Shown: positions 8,892 to 18,350, numbered from the stretch's first letter. The stretch: 64,000 bases of DNA from Longitalea luteola (GCF_017356035.1 NZ_JAFIQX010000014.1:1-64000), one strand, 5' to 3'. Program-made: numbers and translations. The notes: generated by a model not told the origin, from the sequence alone.

Positions 8892-8979
8892 AATTCACTG
8901 ACCAGATACCACCTGCCGGTTTGCAAACATCAAACTTAGCAATCAAAATCAGAACTGAGAAAATACGGGCTCCGCTATT

Positions 8980-8993
8980 CCCCCTTCAGGGGG
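8980..8993. repeat. Short GC hairpin
   Basis: CCCCC (8980-8984) and GGGGG (8989-8993) pair around a TTCA loop, followed by TCAGGGGGC. It lies in the 270 bp gap between the M23 gene and the sialidase. There is no T-run, so I do not call it a terminator. Confidence 0.45.
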
Positions 8994-9080
8994 TCAGGGG
9001 GCAAACAACCGCTATAAGGGATTCACCAGTGCTCTTTTAACCGGTTTGTTTCATCCAAAAACCAGTGTTCTCTTTTTATG

Positions 9081-9113
9081 GTGTGTCCCGGCATCACCTT
9101 CTGCCGGGCACAC
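9081..9113 (+). promoter_or_regulatory. Hairpin in the sialidase leader
   Basis: GTGTGTCCCGGCA (9081-9093) pairs with TGCCGGGCACAC (9102-9113) around an 8-nt loop, ending 28 nt before the sialidase ATG. It may be a terminator of upstream transcription or an mRNA leader structure; the following T-tract is weak. Confidence 0.45.
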
Positions 9114-9141
9114 TTTCATTGTAAACATTAAAACCTGACAA

Positions 9142-10386
9142 ATGAAACAAACGAAATCCCCGCGCAACACAGGCTACCCAATGCGTGGCCTGTTCGCCAT
9201 GATCACCGTGATCACCTTATCAGTCACTGCCTGCAAAAAAGCGGGTACAGACAAACCGGCCGAGCTCGATAATGAACGGGTTCCGGAAACGGAAGCTACT
9301 CAAACCCATACTTACACAAAGATCTTCGATGGCGGAACAGACGGCTATCATTCTTTCCGCATTCCGTCTATCGTTCGTACCAATGCCAACACCCTCATCG
9401 CTTTTGTGGAGGGCCGCATGAGCATGAATAAAGACCATGGTAACATCAATGTGGAATATAAACGATCTACCAATAATGGTTCCACCTGGTCGGCCATGAT
9501 GGAAGTGGTAGGTGCAGGCCAGGGTACCTGGGGTAACCCAACGGCGGTGGTTGACCGCAATACCGGCCGCATCTGGGTATTTATGAACTGGAACGCGGCC
9601 AATAAAAATATCGGCGGTACCGACGGCTATGAAAAGATCGATACCTGGGGCGACCGCAAGGTATATTATTCTTACAGCGACGACGATGGCCTCACATTTT
9701 CAACACCGACCGATATGACGAGCACCCTGCTGCCACCCAATTATACCTGGGATGCCATAGGACCGGGCGTAGGTATTCAAACCAGCAATGGCACTCTGGT
9801 AATACCGGCCCAGGGCAGAAATATTTACAGCACCGATCATGGCGCCACCTGGCGTTATAAACTGATACCCGGCGGTACCAGCGAAGGCGCCATTGTTGAA
9901 CTGATGGACGGCCGGCTGATGCGCAACGATCGCGCTACCACCTCCGTTTGGAACACGGCCAAAAGGCGCTGGGTATCGAGGGGAACCATTGCCGGCAGCT
10001 TCAGCACATTTGCACCGGATGATGTATTGCTCGATCCTGCCTGCCAGGGCTCTATCGTTCGTTACACCGGCGAACCGGACCGCATTATGGTATTGAATTC
10101 AGCCAGCACAGAGACCCGCTGTAAAATGCGCGTGCGTATCAGTTATGATGGCGGCGTAACCTGGCCTATCAGCCGTAAGATCTATGACTGGTTAACAGAC
10201 AGCGAAGCGTTTGCCCAGGGCAAAGGCGGTTACAGCAGTATGGTAAAAACAGCCGACTATACCATTGGCGCCCTTATTGAGATCAATGAGAACACCGGCG
10301 ACAGCGAGAACAGTCATCGCTCCATCGAGTTCCATAAGTTCAATCTTCCCTGGATGACAAGTGGGGCTGTTGAGCCAATACCTTAA
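9142..10386 (+). CDS. Exo-alpha-sialidase (neuraminidase), lipoprotein
   Basis: 414 residues. The signal ends in a probable lipobox SVTAC (C31). The six-bladed sialidase fold is shown by the FRIP motif (residues 72-75, whose Arg is the first of the substrate-binding Arg triad) and by Asp-box repeats STNNGSTW, SDDDGLTF, STDHGATW and SYDGGVTW. Sialidases of this type (GH33) release terminal sialic acid from glycans. The near C-terminal segment GGYSSM supplies the usual catalytic Tyr region. No sialic acid catabolism or transport gene lies nearby, so it may serve decoration stripping next to the cell-wall hydrolases, or the SusC/SusD system 3 kb downstream (both inference). Enzyme class is confident; substrate specificity (sialic acid or a related sugar) is not proven. 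Confidence 0.88.
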   Translation: MKQTKSPRNTGYPMRGLFAMITVITLSVTACKKAGTDKPAELDNERVPETEATQTHTYTKIFDGGTDGYHSFRIPSIVRTNANTLIAFVEGRMSMNKDHGNINVEYKRSTNNGSTWSAMMEVVGAGQGTWGNPTAVVDRNTGRIWVFMNWNAANKNIGGTDGYEKIDTWGDRKVYYSYSDDDGLTFSTPTDMTSTLLPPNYTWDAIGPGVGIQTSNGTLVIPAQGRNIYSTDHGATWRYKLIPGGTSEGAIVELMDGRLMRNDRATTSVWNTAKRRWVSRGTIAGSFSTFAPDDVLLDPACQGSIVRYTGEPDRIMVLNSASTETRCKMRVRISYDGGVTWPISRKIYDWLTDSEAFAQGKGGYSSMVKTADYTIGALIEINENTGDSENSHRSIEFHKFNLPWMTSGAVEPIP

Positions 10387-10417
10387 AAGTTATAAGTTAT
10401 AAGTTCTAAGTTTTAAG
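10383..10417. repeat. Heptamer tract TTATAAG/TTCTAAG
   Basis: Five 7-bp units; the TAA stop of the sialidase (10384-10386) is inside the first. It runs directly into the terminator stem at 10415. Confidence 0.75.
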
Positions 10418-10453
10418 GTCGTTGAATGTCCCTTCCCGATATTCAACGACCTT
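10415..10453. terminator. Bidirectional terminator between convergent genes
   Basis: AAGGTCGTTGAAT (10415-10427) pairs perfectly with ATTCAACGACCTT (10441-10453). It lies between the sialidase (plus) and the histidine kinase (minus) and can serve both. Confidence 0.8.
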
Positions 10454-10464
10454 TTCTTTGACAT

Positions 10465-12420
10465 TTAAATCAGCGGAATTTGCACTTGCAACCGGCAGCC
10501 GCCCATGGGCTTTGAATCAATGGTGAGGGTGCCACCCAGTGTTTCAGCGCGGTTGAGAATGTTTAGCAGACCAATACCTTTGGTTTGCTTTTTAGTATCG
10601 AATCCTTTTCCATTATCTTCTATAGACAACGAGAGGCGGTTACCCTGCTGTTCAATCGCGATCCTTACATAACTAGCCTCTGCGTAGCGCATGATATTAT
10701 TGGTTTGCTCCTGGATAATACGATACAACATCAGCTGTTTATCCTGCGACAGCTCTTCTTCCAGGGACGGATCGCATTGAAAATCTACTGTTAAAGGCCG
10801 TACCAGCTGCATGTTCTTGATGATGTCTTCTACGGGGTCTATGAGCCCCACCTCATTTACAATAGATGAATTCAGTGATTTGGAGATCTTCCTGATCTCC
10901 TGGATGGCCATATCGATGTACTGCGTGGTTTTATCTATCAGGTATTCCTGGTCGTCGGCATTGCCCCTGGCGGCAGTCAACATAATCATGGCCGATGACA
11001 GGATCTGGTTCACGTTATCATGCAACTCCTTTGAGATCTCATTGCGTTCATATTCCTGGCCGGTGATCATGGCCTGGTTGATGCGCAGGCGTTCTTTTTC
11101 TTTTTGCAGCGCCAGCTCTTCCTCTAGTTTCCTTTTTTCTGTAAGGTCCTGGATGGCGCCGATCGCGCGCACGGCATTTCCATCTTTGTAAATGATGTAG
11201 GCTTTATCAGACACATATATGTATTTACCGTCGGCACAACGGAACCGGTATTCTATGTGCCAGTAACTTTTACGGGCCAGTAGTACGGCATTGATCTGCT
11301 GCATTACGCCCTGACGGTCTTCCGCATGGATCTTATCCAGCAACCAGTACAGGTCGTTTTCCATATCGTTCTGCGTATAGCCGGTCAACTGGCTGAAAGG
11401 TTCACTGCGGTAAATGGTTCCTGTGGTAATATTCCAGTCCCAGATATAATCGGAAGTTGCCTTGGTTGTATAATAGAACCGTTCGTTGATCGTATTGATC
11501 TCCTCTGTAGCCTTTTTCTCGAACGACTGGAACATACATTCATGGTCAGACAGGCGCGACTGGGCTTCGCGGCAGGCCGTGATATCATTGAAGGTACATG
11601 CAACCAGTCCGGGCACCGAATCATTGAACTCCTCCAGCAAACAGGTACTTACCGATAACCAGGTAAGGATGCCCGAGGCATTGGTAAAGCCCATGATACT
11701 CTTGTTAAAGATGGCGCCCGTTTTCAGGGTGATAATGCCCGGATAGTCCTCTACAGGCATGGGAGAACCATCTTCATAATAGGCGCGGCCGCCTACATCG
11801 ATCAGGTTTTTTCCGATGATCTGATCATGGGTGAAACCTGTGATCTCACAGGCTTTATTATTGGCGGAAATGATCGTTCCCAGCTCACCATGTAATAACA
11901 GCACGCCTTCCTCCAGGGAATTGAACAGGGTTTTATACATGGCATCGGGCCGGATGACCTTTTTACCTTGCATGACCGCCTGCAGATCGCGTAGGATGAT
12001 CACCACATCGAGCAGGTATTGCGTACCTGGAAATTTGTGGGTGTAACATGAAATGCGGTAAGTTTTGTCATCGGGGGTCGACACAAAAATATCTTCTACC
12101 TGTTCATCCAGAGCGATAGCCCTTTGCAGTTGATTTTGCACTTCTATATGACCAGGAAACAGCTGATTCAGGAAATCGACTATATTCTTTTTAGCAGGTC
12201 GTCTTGATTGCTTGAACCAGAGTTCTTCGGCCATCACGTTCCAGTGCAGTAAATTCAAATGCCGGTCGGTTATGAACACGGCGTCCTGGCAATCGTTCAG
12301 AATAGCTTCCAGCCAGGGTGACATCTCTCGGTAATTAGTTGTAAATGACGGGTACATAGGGTATCTCAGTAAAATGTTAGGGTCACGGATCTTCATTGCA
12401 CACATCCCAAATTGTGCCAA
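10465..12420 (-). CDS. Orphan cytoplasmic PAS-domain sensor histidine kinase (NarL/DesK-type)
   Basis: 651 residues with no membrane segment. Three PAS-type domains are seen at about 35-150, 165-285 and 315-430; the third carries the PAS_3 pattern (WNITTGTIYRS, FRCADGKYIYVSDKAYI) with a PAC tail IGAIQDLTEKRKLEEE. The dimerisation/phosphoacceptor helix is of HisKA_3 type: RNEISKELHDNVNQIL, with H467 as phosphoacceptor. The C-terminal HATPase_c has SIEDNGKGF and GIGLLNILNRAE. Such kinases usually partner a LuxR-type response regulator; none is adjacent, so it is an orphan. The input is unknown but would be intracellular. The start at 12420 gives MAQFGMCAMKIRDPN; starts at MKIRDPN or MYPSFTT are also possible and would not affect any domain. 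Confidence 0.85.
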   Translation of the reverse strand: MAQFGMCAMKIRDPNILLRYPMYPSFTTNYREMSPWLEAILNDCQDAVFITDRHLNLLHWNVMAEELWFKQSRRPAKKNIVDFLNQLFPGHIEVQNQLQRAIALDEQVEDIFVSTPDDKTYRISCYTHKFPGTQYLLDVVIILRDLQAVMQGKKVIRPDAMYKTLFNSLEEGVLLLHGELGTIISANNKACEITGFTHDQIIGKNLIDVGGRAYYEDGSPMPVEDYPGIITLKTGAIFNKSIMGFTNASGILTWLSVSTCLLEEFNDSVPGLVACTFNDITACREAQSRLSDHECMFQSFEKKATEEINTINERFYYTTKATSDYIWDWNITTGTIYRSEPFSQLTGYTQNDMENDLYWLLDKIHAEDRQGVMQQINAVLLARKSYWHIEYRFRCADGKYIYVSDKAYIIYKDGNAVRAIGAIQDLTEKRKLEEELALQKEKERLRINQAMITGQEYERNEISKELHDNVNQILSSAMIMLTAARGNADDQEYLIDKTTQYIDMAIQEIRKISKSLNSSIVNEVGLIDPVEDIIKNMQLVRPLTVDFQCDPSLEEELSQDKQLMLYRIIQEQTNNIMRYAEASYVRIAIEQQGNRLSLSIEDNGKGFDTKKQTKGIGLLNILNRAETLGGTLTIDSKPMGGCRLQVQIPLI

Positions 12421-12672
12421 TCATATAAACACTTTACTTTCAATGCGAATACAAATCAGGCACGGGACATTCATTCCCACAAATAGAAAAACGTTCCCAT
12501 ACATTAGTATCTTATACGCAGGCGATGTTTGTGCATAAATATTTGTTTCTTAGACAATTAAATAGTTCTACCTAGTACGATATAAATAAATTCCGAAGCT
12601 TGTAGACGAATGAAAAGCTATGTGCTGATTTGCTGATGTGCTGATGTGCTGATGTGCTAATGAAAATGCCGA
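12421..12672. other. Intergenic, no gene
   Basis: A/T-rich spacer upstream of the kinase. The only structure is the octamer tract at 12623-12662, just past the end of the GNAT gene. Confidence 0.6.
12623..12662. repeat. Octamer tract TGCTGATG/TGCTAATG
   Basis: Five perfect 8-bp units, ending in TGCTAATGAAAATG. Same family as 25049-25088, 58072-58103 and 61379-61410, which end in a similar AAT-GAAAT tail. Confidence 0.85.
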
Positions 12673-13242
12673 CTAAAGATTCGACAAGCGTTCCCATTCT
12701 TCTTTCAGCATGGAATACACATACAGATCAACAAACTGGTTGTTCACGAACTCACCCTGCCTGATAATGCCTTCGCGTTTAAAGCCCAGCCTTTCGGGAA
12801 TGGCCTGGCTTTTTACATTGGCCGTAGCGGCCCTGATCTCAATGCGGTTTAATTTGAGGCGGGCAAATCCCTCATCGATAATGACCTTACAGCAGCGGGT
12901 GATAATACCTTTTCCCGTAAAATCCTGAGCAAGCCAGTAACCAATAGAAGCGTTCTTGTTGTTGTGATCGATATTATACAAGCCTATCCGCCCGATCATG
13001 ACATGTTTCTGCAGGATCACAAAACCCATTTCTACATTACCGGCATATCGCTGTTTGGAGCTGTTGATGTATTTCCTGAAATCCTCTACCGTGCGCAGGT
13101 GATCAACCCAGGGAAGCCACTCCCGCAAATACTGCCGGTTATCTTTCACCAGTTGGCATAAGGTCTCTGCATGATGGTAATCGATCAATTCCATAACAAT
13201 TGTATCATCTACCCTTATTTTAGCCCCCAACCTCAACAACAT
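12673..13242 (-). CDS. GNAT N-acetyltransferase, RimJ/RimL type
   Basis: 189 residues, the usual length of the RimL branch. Visible marks are LREWLPWVD near residue 40-48 (typical of RimL-like proteins), the strand IGRIGLYNID, the acetyl-CoA binding loop QDFTGKGIITR, and the C-terminal ERLGFKREGIIR. RimJ/RimL enzymes acetylate the N-terminal amine of ribosomal proteins, but relatives act on antibiotics and small molecules, so the substrate is open. An alternative start sits 11 codons in (V12 region) but the first Met gives a good N-terminus. Flanked on both sides by repeat tracts and by unrelated genes. Confidence 0.85.
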   Translation of the reverse strand: MLLRLGAKIRVDDTIVMELIDYHHAETLCQLVKDNRQYLREWLPWVDHLRTVEDFRKYINSSKQRYAGNVEMGFVILQKHVMIGRIGLYNIDHNNKNASIGYWLAQDFTGKGIITRCCKVIIDEGFARLKLNRIEIRAATANVKSQAIPERLGFKREGIIRQGEFVNNQFVDLYVYSMLKEEWERLSNL

Positions 13243-13602
13243 ACACTTGAATTTTCAGATTTCGAGATTTTGAGATTTTGAGATTTAATCGTTTTGAATT
13301 TACGGATAATTGGAGATCTGGAAGCAGGAAAATTAAAAAATCAGGAAATCCCGAAATCAGCAATCAGAAATCAAAAATTGAACGTGGTTCATTTCAGTAA
13401 ACAACTCGTCAAGAACCATTAACACATTTACGGGTCTTCCATATAAATTCGTACTTGATGAGAAGCATCAATTTTCTCCTGCTCTGATAACTACATGGTA
13501 AGCCTGGTTCGGTACCCTATTCGATCGCATAAATGACTCGGGCAACCGAAAACACCCGCCGTAGCAAATAATACTGGTCAGCACAACCAAAACATCCATA
13601 AC
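13243..13602. other. Intergenic region between GNAT gene and susC
   Basis: 360 bp with no gene. It contains an octamer tract (13256-13287) and inverse-sense copies to about 13380. I do not find a good TTTG-N19-TAnnTTTG promoter for susC, nor an ECF sigma/anti-sigma pair. Confidence 0.55.
13256..13380. repeat. GAGATTTT octamer family with inverted arm
   Basis: Four 8-bp units CAGATTTC/GAGATTTT (13256-13287), then, about 55 bp on, inverse-sense words such as GAAATCCCGAAATCAG. Same family as 26675-26783, 43862-44035 and 54495-54755. Confidence 0.75.
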
Positions 13603-16600
13603 ATGCATCCAAGACTGCTATGTATCATCGCATTTATTGCAGCATTGTTCATTCATTCCGGTACGCGGGCACAAAGCAAACTGGTGAAGGGAAAAGTGCA
13701 GGATGAGGACGGAAGTCCTTTGCCCAAAGCATCGGTACTGGTGAAAGGCGCATCAGCCGGCACCAGCAGCGGTGATGACGGCACTTTTGCACTCACCGTT
13801 CCGGCCAATGCCACGCTGGTCATCAGCGCCATTGGATATACCAAAACGGAAGTAAAGACGGCTGCACAGGACTTCATTACAGTTACCCTGAAGCCCGACA
13901 ACCACTCCCTCAACGAAGTGGTGGTTACTGCCCTCGGTGTAAAACGGGAGAAAAGGAACCTCACCTTCAGCTCGCAGGAAATTAAAGCAGACGAGCTCGT
14001 ACGCGCCAAAGAATCGAATGTGCTCAATGCCATGACGGGTAAAGTAGCCGGCGTACAGATCACCAGCTCTTCCGGGACCCCCGGCTCCTCGAGCCGGATT
14101 GTAGTGCGTGGTGTAACTTCCATCATTGGCAACAATGAAGCGCTCATCGTGGTGGATGGCATTCCCATTAACAATTCAGAAACGGGCGCCGTGAACAGCG
14201 GACCGGGCAGTAACCGGTTGATCGATCTCGATCCGGCCATCATAGAAAGTCTCAATGTATTGAAAGGAGCCTCCGCCACCGCCCTGTACGGATCGGCAGG
14301 CGCCAGAGGCGTTGTGATGATCACCACTAAAAGTGGCGCGGCCGGTAAAAAACCGGCGATCACCATTTCGCAGGACCTCTCTTTCGAAAACGGCATCTTT
14401 CCTGAGATACAAAACAAGTATGCCCAGGGCGACCGTGTTGATATGGGCGGCGGTGTGATCCTCGACAATGTATACTATGATGGGGAAACCAATAAAGCCA
14501 GCAGTTCCTGGGGGCCCCTGATGGATACGCTACGGGTGAATGGCCAGCCCGTACAGAAAAGGAACCAACTGAAAGATTTCTTTCAGACCGGTGTTACTTC
14601 CAACAGCACTATCAGTTTTTCCGGTTCAAACGGAGCAGGCTCCAGTTATTTTGCTTCCTACTCTTATTTAGATCAGAAAGGAATAGTGCCCACCACCTGG
14701 CTGAAAAGACATACGGTGTTCAGCAAGTTCACTACCAAACTTACCGAAAAGCTAACCGGAACCTTTCAATTCAATTATGCCAACAGCCGCACCAACCGTA
14801 TGCCTGAAGGTTATATTTTGGAGAGCCCTATCTGGACTATTTACTCTGCGCCGATTTCCTGGAATCCCCTGCCTTATCTCAATCCCGATGGCACGCAACG
14901 CGTTTTCCGGTTCTCCCGCAACAATCCATACTGGGTGCTGGATAATATTTATACGCGGGGCACGGTGAACCGCTTTATCCCGGTGATCACTTTACATTAT
15001 GCACCGTTCAGTTGGCTGAGCATCACCGAAAGAATGGGCCTGGACACTTACAATGAACAGGTGAAATATTATGAAGCCCGCGGCTCGGCAGCCAACCAGA
15101 ATGGCGTGGTGGTCGACCGGGTGAACACCTTCCGCCAATACAACCATGACCTCATTATTGACGCGCATAAACAATTCAATAAATTCAATGTACAGCTGCT
15201 GTTGGGAAACAATGTGTTCTCTACTTATTCGCAAAATGTGGAAGGCCGGGGCGTAGGCTTGTCCATTACAGGCGGTTATGATAACGTGGCCAATGCTTCT
15301 ACCCAAACCTACAGTGAAAAACATTACCTCACCCGTAAGACCGGTTTCTATTCGCAGGTCAATATTGAATACAACCACCTCCTGAATCTGGCATTGACAG
15401 GGCGATACGATGGCAGTTCGGTGCTGGCCAAAGGAAACAACTTCTACCCATATGGATCCGTTGCCGCCGGATTTATCTTCTCTGAACTGTTGAGCCCGAA
15501 ATTATCCAGCATTATCAACTTCGGCAAACTACGTGTTTCCTATGCTACCGTGGGCAATGACAATGTAAATGCCTATGCGCTCACAACCCCTTATCTCAGT
15601 GTAAGCTCCACCAATAGCAATGCTATTGGCGGCATCTCTTTTCCTTTCCAGGAACAGAACGGTTTCCTGCTGAATAATGTATTGGGAAATCCTCTATTGA
15701 AAAACGAACTGGTTCGCGAATTTGAGGCAGGTATCGAATTGAAGGCCTTCGGCAATCGCATTGGCGCGGAGGTCTCATGGTTCAATAAAAAAGTAACGGA
15801 CGGACTAATACCCGTCACCATTTCGCCTTCTACCGGCTATAACCAAACGACCATCAATACGGCCCGCATGCAAACCAAGGGCATCGAGATCCTGTTAAAT
15901 GCCAATCCAGTGAAGGCGGGTAAGTTCAACTGGGACCTGGTTCTCAGTTTTACCAAACTCAACAACAAAGTGCTGGCCTTGCGCGAAGACCTTACCAGTG
16001 TAAGCGTTGGATTCACGCAGGCCATTGTTGGGGAGCCCTACGGTGTCAAGTTCGGCACCCGCTTTGCCCGCGACAGCGCCACCGGTCAACTGTTGATCAA
16101 TGCGAGCGGATTGCCCTTCGCCGATACCAGGCAGGGTATCCTGGGCAATATTACACCCGACTGGCTGGCCGGTATTACGAACAATCTCAGTTACGGCCCC
16201 TTCAGCCTCAGTTTCTTTTTTGATATAAAGAAAGGCGGGGTTACCGAAAATAACGTTGATGGCTATGGTTATTTCTATGGCACGCCCAAAGTAACGGAAG
16301 ACCGCGATGTTCGGGTGGTGGAAGGCATCAGCATCGTGGATAATAAACCGAACACCGTGCCCGTGAAAGGACAGGATTACTGGCGGCAGTTATCAGGCGT
16401 GCTGGAATCGGTTATCCAGGATGCAACTTATATTAAACTCCGCAATGTGAGCATTGGCTATGTGCTGCCAGGCAGACTGATCGAGAAAACGCCGCTCAAA
16501 TCGGCTTCACTGACTCTTACGGGCAGAAACTTGTGGATACACAGTCCGCACTTTACCGGTGGCGATCCGGAGACCAACTCATTCGGTTCTTCGAACGGAT

Positions 16601-16671
16601 CGCTGGGGATGTACTCCTTCTCAACCCCAACGGCCCGGTCATTCAATATCAGTTTGAAAGTTGGTTTGTAA
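13603..16671 (+). CDS. SusC/RagA-family TonB-dependent outer membrane transporter
   Basis: 1022 residues. Signal peptide 1-23 (ends GTRAQS). A carboxypeptidase-regulatory-like domain at about 27-112 is followed by NEVVVTALG, a typical SusC junction, then the plug domain (about 120-235; VDGIPINN, LKGASATALYGSAGARGV) and a 22-strand barrel to the C-terminal SLKVGL. With SusD it forms an energised outer membrane uptake complex for oligosaccharides or peptides. No glycoside hydrolase, protease or inner membrane transporter is adjacent, so the substrate cannot be read from context. The sialidase 3 kb upstream is a weak candidate partner. The susD gene follows after 32 bp in the same operon. Length is within the usual 950-1100 range. 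Confidence 0.93.
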   Translation: MHPRLLCIIAFIAALFIHSGTRAQSKLVKGKVQDEDGSPLPKASVLVKGASAGTSSGDDGTFALTVPANATLVISAIGYTKTEVKTAAQDFITVTLKPDNHSLNEVVVTALGVKREKRNLTFSSQEIKADELVRAKESNVLNAMTGKVAGVQITSSSGTPGSSSRIVVRGVTSIIGNNEALIVVDGIPINNSETGAVNSGPGSNRLIDLDPAIIESLNVLKGASATALYGSAGARGVVMITTKSGAAGKKPAITISQDLSFENGIFPEIQNKYAQGDRVDMGGGVILDNVYYDGETNKASSSWGPLMDTLRVNGQPVQKRNQLKDFFQTGVTSNSTISFSGSNGAGSSYFASYSYLDQKGIVPTTWLKRHTVFSKFTTKLTEKLTGTFQFNYANSRTNRMPEGYILESPIWTIYSAPISWNPLPYLNPDGTQRVFRFSRNNPYWVLDNIYTRGTVNRFIPVITLHYAPFSWLSITERMGLDTYNEQVKYYEARGSAANQNGVVVDRVNTFRQYNHDLIIDAHKQFNKFNVQLLLGNNVFSTYSQNVEGRGVGLSITGGYDNVANASTQTYSEKHYLTRKTGFYSQVNIEYNHLLNLALTGRYDGSSVLAKGNNFYPYGSVAAGFIFSELLSPKLSSIINFGKLRVSYATVGNDNVNAYALTTPYLSVSSTNSNAIGGISFPFQEQNGFLLNNVLGNPLLKNELVREFEAGIELKAFGNRIGAEVSWFNKKVTDGLIPVTISPSTGYNQTTINTARMQTKGIEILLNANPVKAGKFNWDLVLSFTKLNNKVLALREDLTSVSVGFTQAIVGEPYGVKFGTRFARDSATGQLLINASGLPFADTRQGILGNITPDWLAGITNNLSYGPFSLSFFFDIKKGGVTENNVDGYGYFYGTPKVTEDRDVRVVEGISIVDNKPNTVPVKGQDYWRQLSGVLESVIQDATYIKLRNVSIGYVLPGRLIEKTPLKSASLTLTGRNLWIHSPHFTGGDPETNSFGSSNGSLGMYSFSTPTARSFNISLKVGL

Positions 16672-16703
16672 CTGTTTTCCTGATCCATTAAAACAAGATC
16701 ATC

Positions 16704-18119
16704 ATGCGCACCAAATCATATCTCCTTTTCACCGCTCTTTGCATGTTGCTAGTAAGCGGATGTAAAAAGTTCATCGATGTTAACAATGATCCCAATAACC
16801 CGCTCACTGTACAGGAAGCATTGATCCTGTCGCCGGTGGAGCTGAACCTCGCTTCTTCTCTTAGTGGGGGCGCCCTTTCACCGGGCCCAGGCATGGGCGC
16901 GATGCTGGTAAACCATTACATGCAGAATATAGCGTTGAACCAACCTGTACCAAACCATGGCACTTACTGGATCTTCAATGTTGACCTGGACGACACCTGG
17001 CGTAATATTTATGTCACCAGCCTCAACAACCTGAAAGTGATGAACGATCAGGCCACTGCGAATGGTAATTTTAATTATGCCGGTATAGCCAAGATCCTGA
17101 GCGCTTTTTGTTTGGGCATTGCTACCGATTACTGGGGTGACATTCCTTACACAGAAGCTTTTAACGGCAGCAATAATCTGCAACCGGCCTACGACTCGCA
17201 GGAAAAGATTTACAAGACCATTCAACAGCTGCTCGATGACGGCATTGCCGATATCAACAAGAACGCCGTTATCAAACCCGGTAAGGACGACTATTTCTAT
17301 AAAGGCAATATGGATAAATGGAAACGGCTGGCATATACCCTGAAGGCGCGCTATTACATACACCTTACGAAAGCCCCGGGCTACACGGCACTGGCACAGG
17401 CCGAACTGGTGTTAACTGCTTTACAGAATGGCATGTTGGATAACAGCGATGATATGAAAATGGTATATCCTGGTGGCGCCGGCGAGGAAAGTCCGTGGTA
17501 TGTTAATACACTGCCGGTATCAACACTGGTATTATCCTCGGCGCTGGTAGATACGCTGGTGATGCGGAACGATCCGCGCCTGCCTTACCTGGTGGCCAAA
17601 GCCAAACAAACCGGTTTATACAATGGCCGGCCCATTGGGTCGATAAATATCAGCGGCAGCCTGAATGTATATTCGTTACCTGGCGAAGCCATTGGCGCAG
17701 CTGGTTCGCCCATCTATGTTTTCAACTATTCGGAAGCGTTGTTCCTGAAGGCCGAGGCCACACTGATCAAATCGGGATTTGCAGCTGCCGGGCCCGTTTA
17801 CCAGGAAGCGATCAGATCGCACATGACCAAACTGGGTGTTGCTGACGCAGCTATAAACAGCTATCTGTCCAGTCGCGGTACCCTTACCGCCGACAATGCA
17901 TTGCAGCGCATCATGGAAGAAAAGAAGATCGCGAACTTTTTATCTATCGAGAATTTCAACGACTGGCGCCGCACCGGATTTCCGCGGCTGACAAAAGTGC
18001 CGAATGCGTTATCGGATATCCCGCGGCGGATGTTGTATCCGCAGGTAGAGCTCACCTCGAACCCGCAGGGCGTGCAATCGGCAAGGATCACCGACCGGGT
18101 TTGGTGGGATGCCCCTTAA
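16704..18119 (+). CDS. SusD/RagB-family outer membrane lipoprotein (SusD-like_2 type)
   Basis: 471 residues. Lipobox LVSGC places the lipidated Cys at about residue 20. The mature start KKFIDVNNDPNNP is characteristic of the SusD-like_2 subgroup. The helical TPR-rich core includes ADYWGDIPYTEAF-like text at about 138-152 and EALFLKAEATLIKSGF near 345. The C-terminal block RRTGFPRL and YPQVELTSNPQ is also typical. It caps the SusC barrel on the cell surface and binds the nutrient before import. It directly follows susC (32 bp gap). The downstream gap holds a heptamer tract with an inverted arm that may end the transcript. Confidence 0.92.
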   Translation: MRTKSYLLFTALCMLLVSGCKKFIDVNNDPNNPLTVQEALILSPVELNLASSLSGGALSPGPGMGAMLVNHYMQNIALNQPVPNHGTYWIFNVDLDDTWRNIYVTSLNNLKVMNDQATANGNFNYAGIAKILSAFCLGIATDYWGDIPYTEAFNGSNNLQPAYDSQEKIYKTIQQLLDDGIADINKNAVIKPGKDDYFYKGNMDKWKRLAYTLKARYYIHLTKAPGYTALAQAELVLTALQNGMLDNSDDMKMVYPGGAGEESPWYVNTLPVSTLVLSSALVDTLVMRNDPRLPYLVAKAKQTGLYNGRPIGSINISGSLNVYSLPGEAIGAAGSPIYVFNYSEALFLKAEATLIKSGFAAAGPVYQEAIRSHMTKLGVADAAINSYLSSRGTLTADNALQRIMEEKKIANFLSIENFNDWRRTGFPRLTKVPNALSDIPRRMLYPQVELTSNPQGVQSARITDRVWWDAP

Positions 18120-18123
18120 TTCA

Positions 18124-18211
18124 GTTACAGGTTACAGGGTACAAGTTACAGGGCTTTAATGGTCGCTCGGGTTGTAAAAAGTTGAGCCCTGCAACCTGGA
18201 ACCTGCAACCG
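18124..18211. repeat. Heptamer tract GTTACAG/GGTACAA with inverted arm
   Basis: Four 7-bp units start 4 nt after the susD stop. After about 40 bp come three units in inverse sense (GCAACCT/GGAACCT). GTTACAGGGCT and AGCCCTGCAACC can pair, giving a possible terminator stem. Confidence 0.75.
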
Positions 18212-18281
18212 TGGGCTATCAATGAACTCCCTTAAATCAACTCTTAAGCTTTATTATCTCTGTTAACTTTTCAACTTTTCT

Positions 18282-18312
18282 TTTGTCGCGATTCGGATAA
18301 ATTTTAAATTTG
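18282..18312 (+). promoter_or_regulatory. tRNA-Gln promoter
   Basis: TTTG (18282-18285), 19-nt spacer, TAAATTTG (18305-18312), followed by CACCC. The tRNA begins 38 nt downstream. This gives an internal reference for the promoter type seen at 196-480. Confidence 0.7.
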
Positions 18313-18350
18313 CACCCACCTTTTCCAAAAGGATGTGTTCTTTTACAGTT

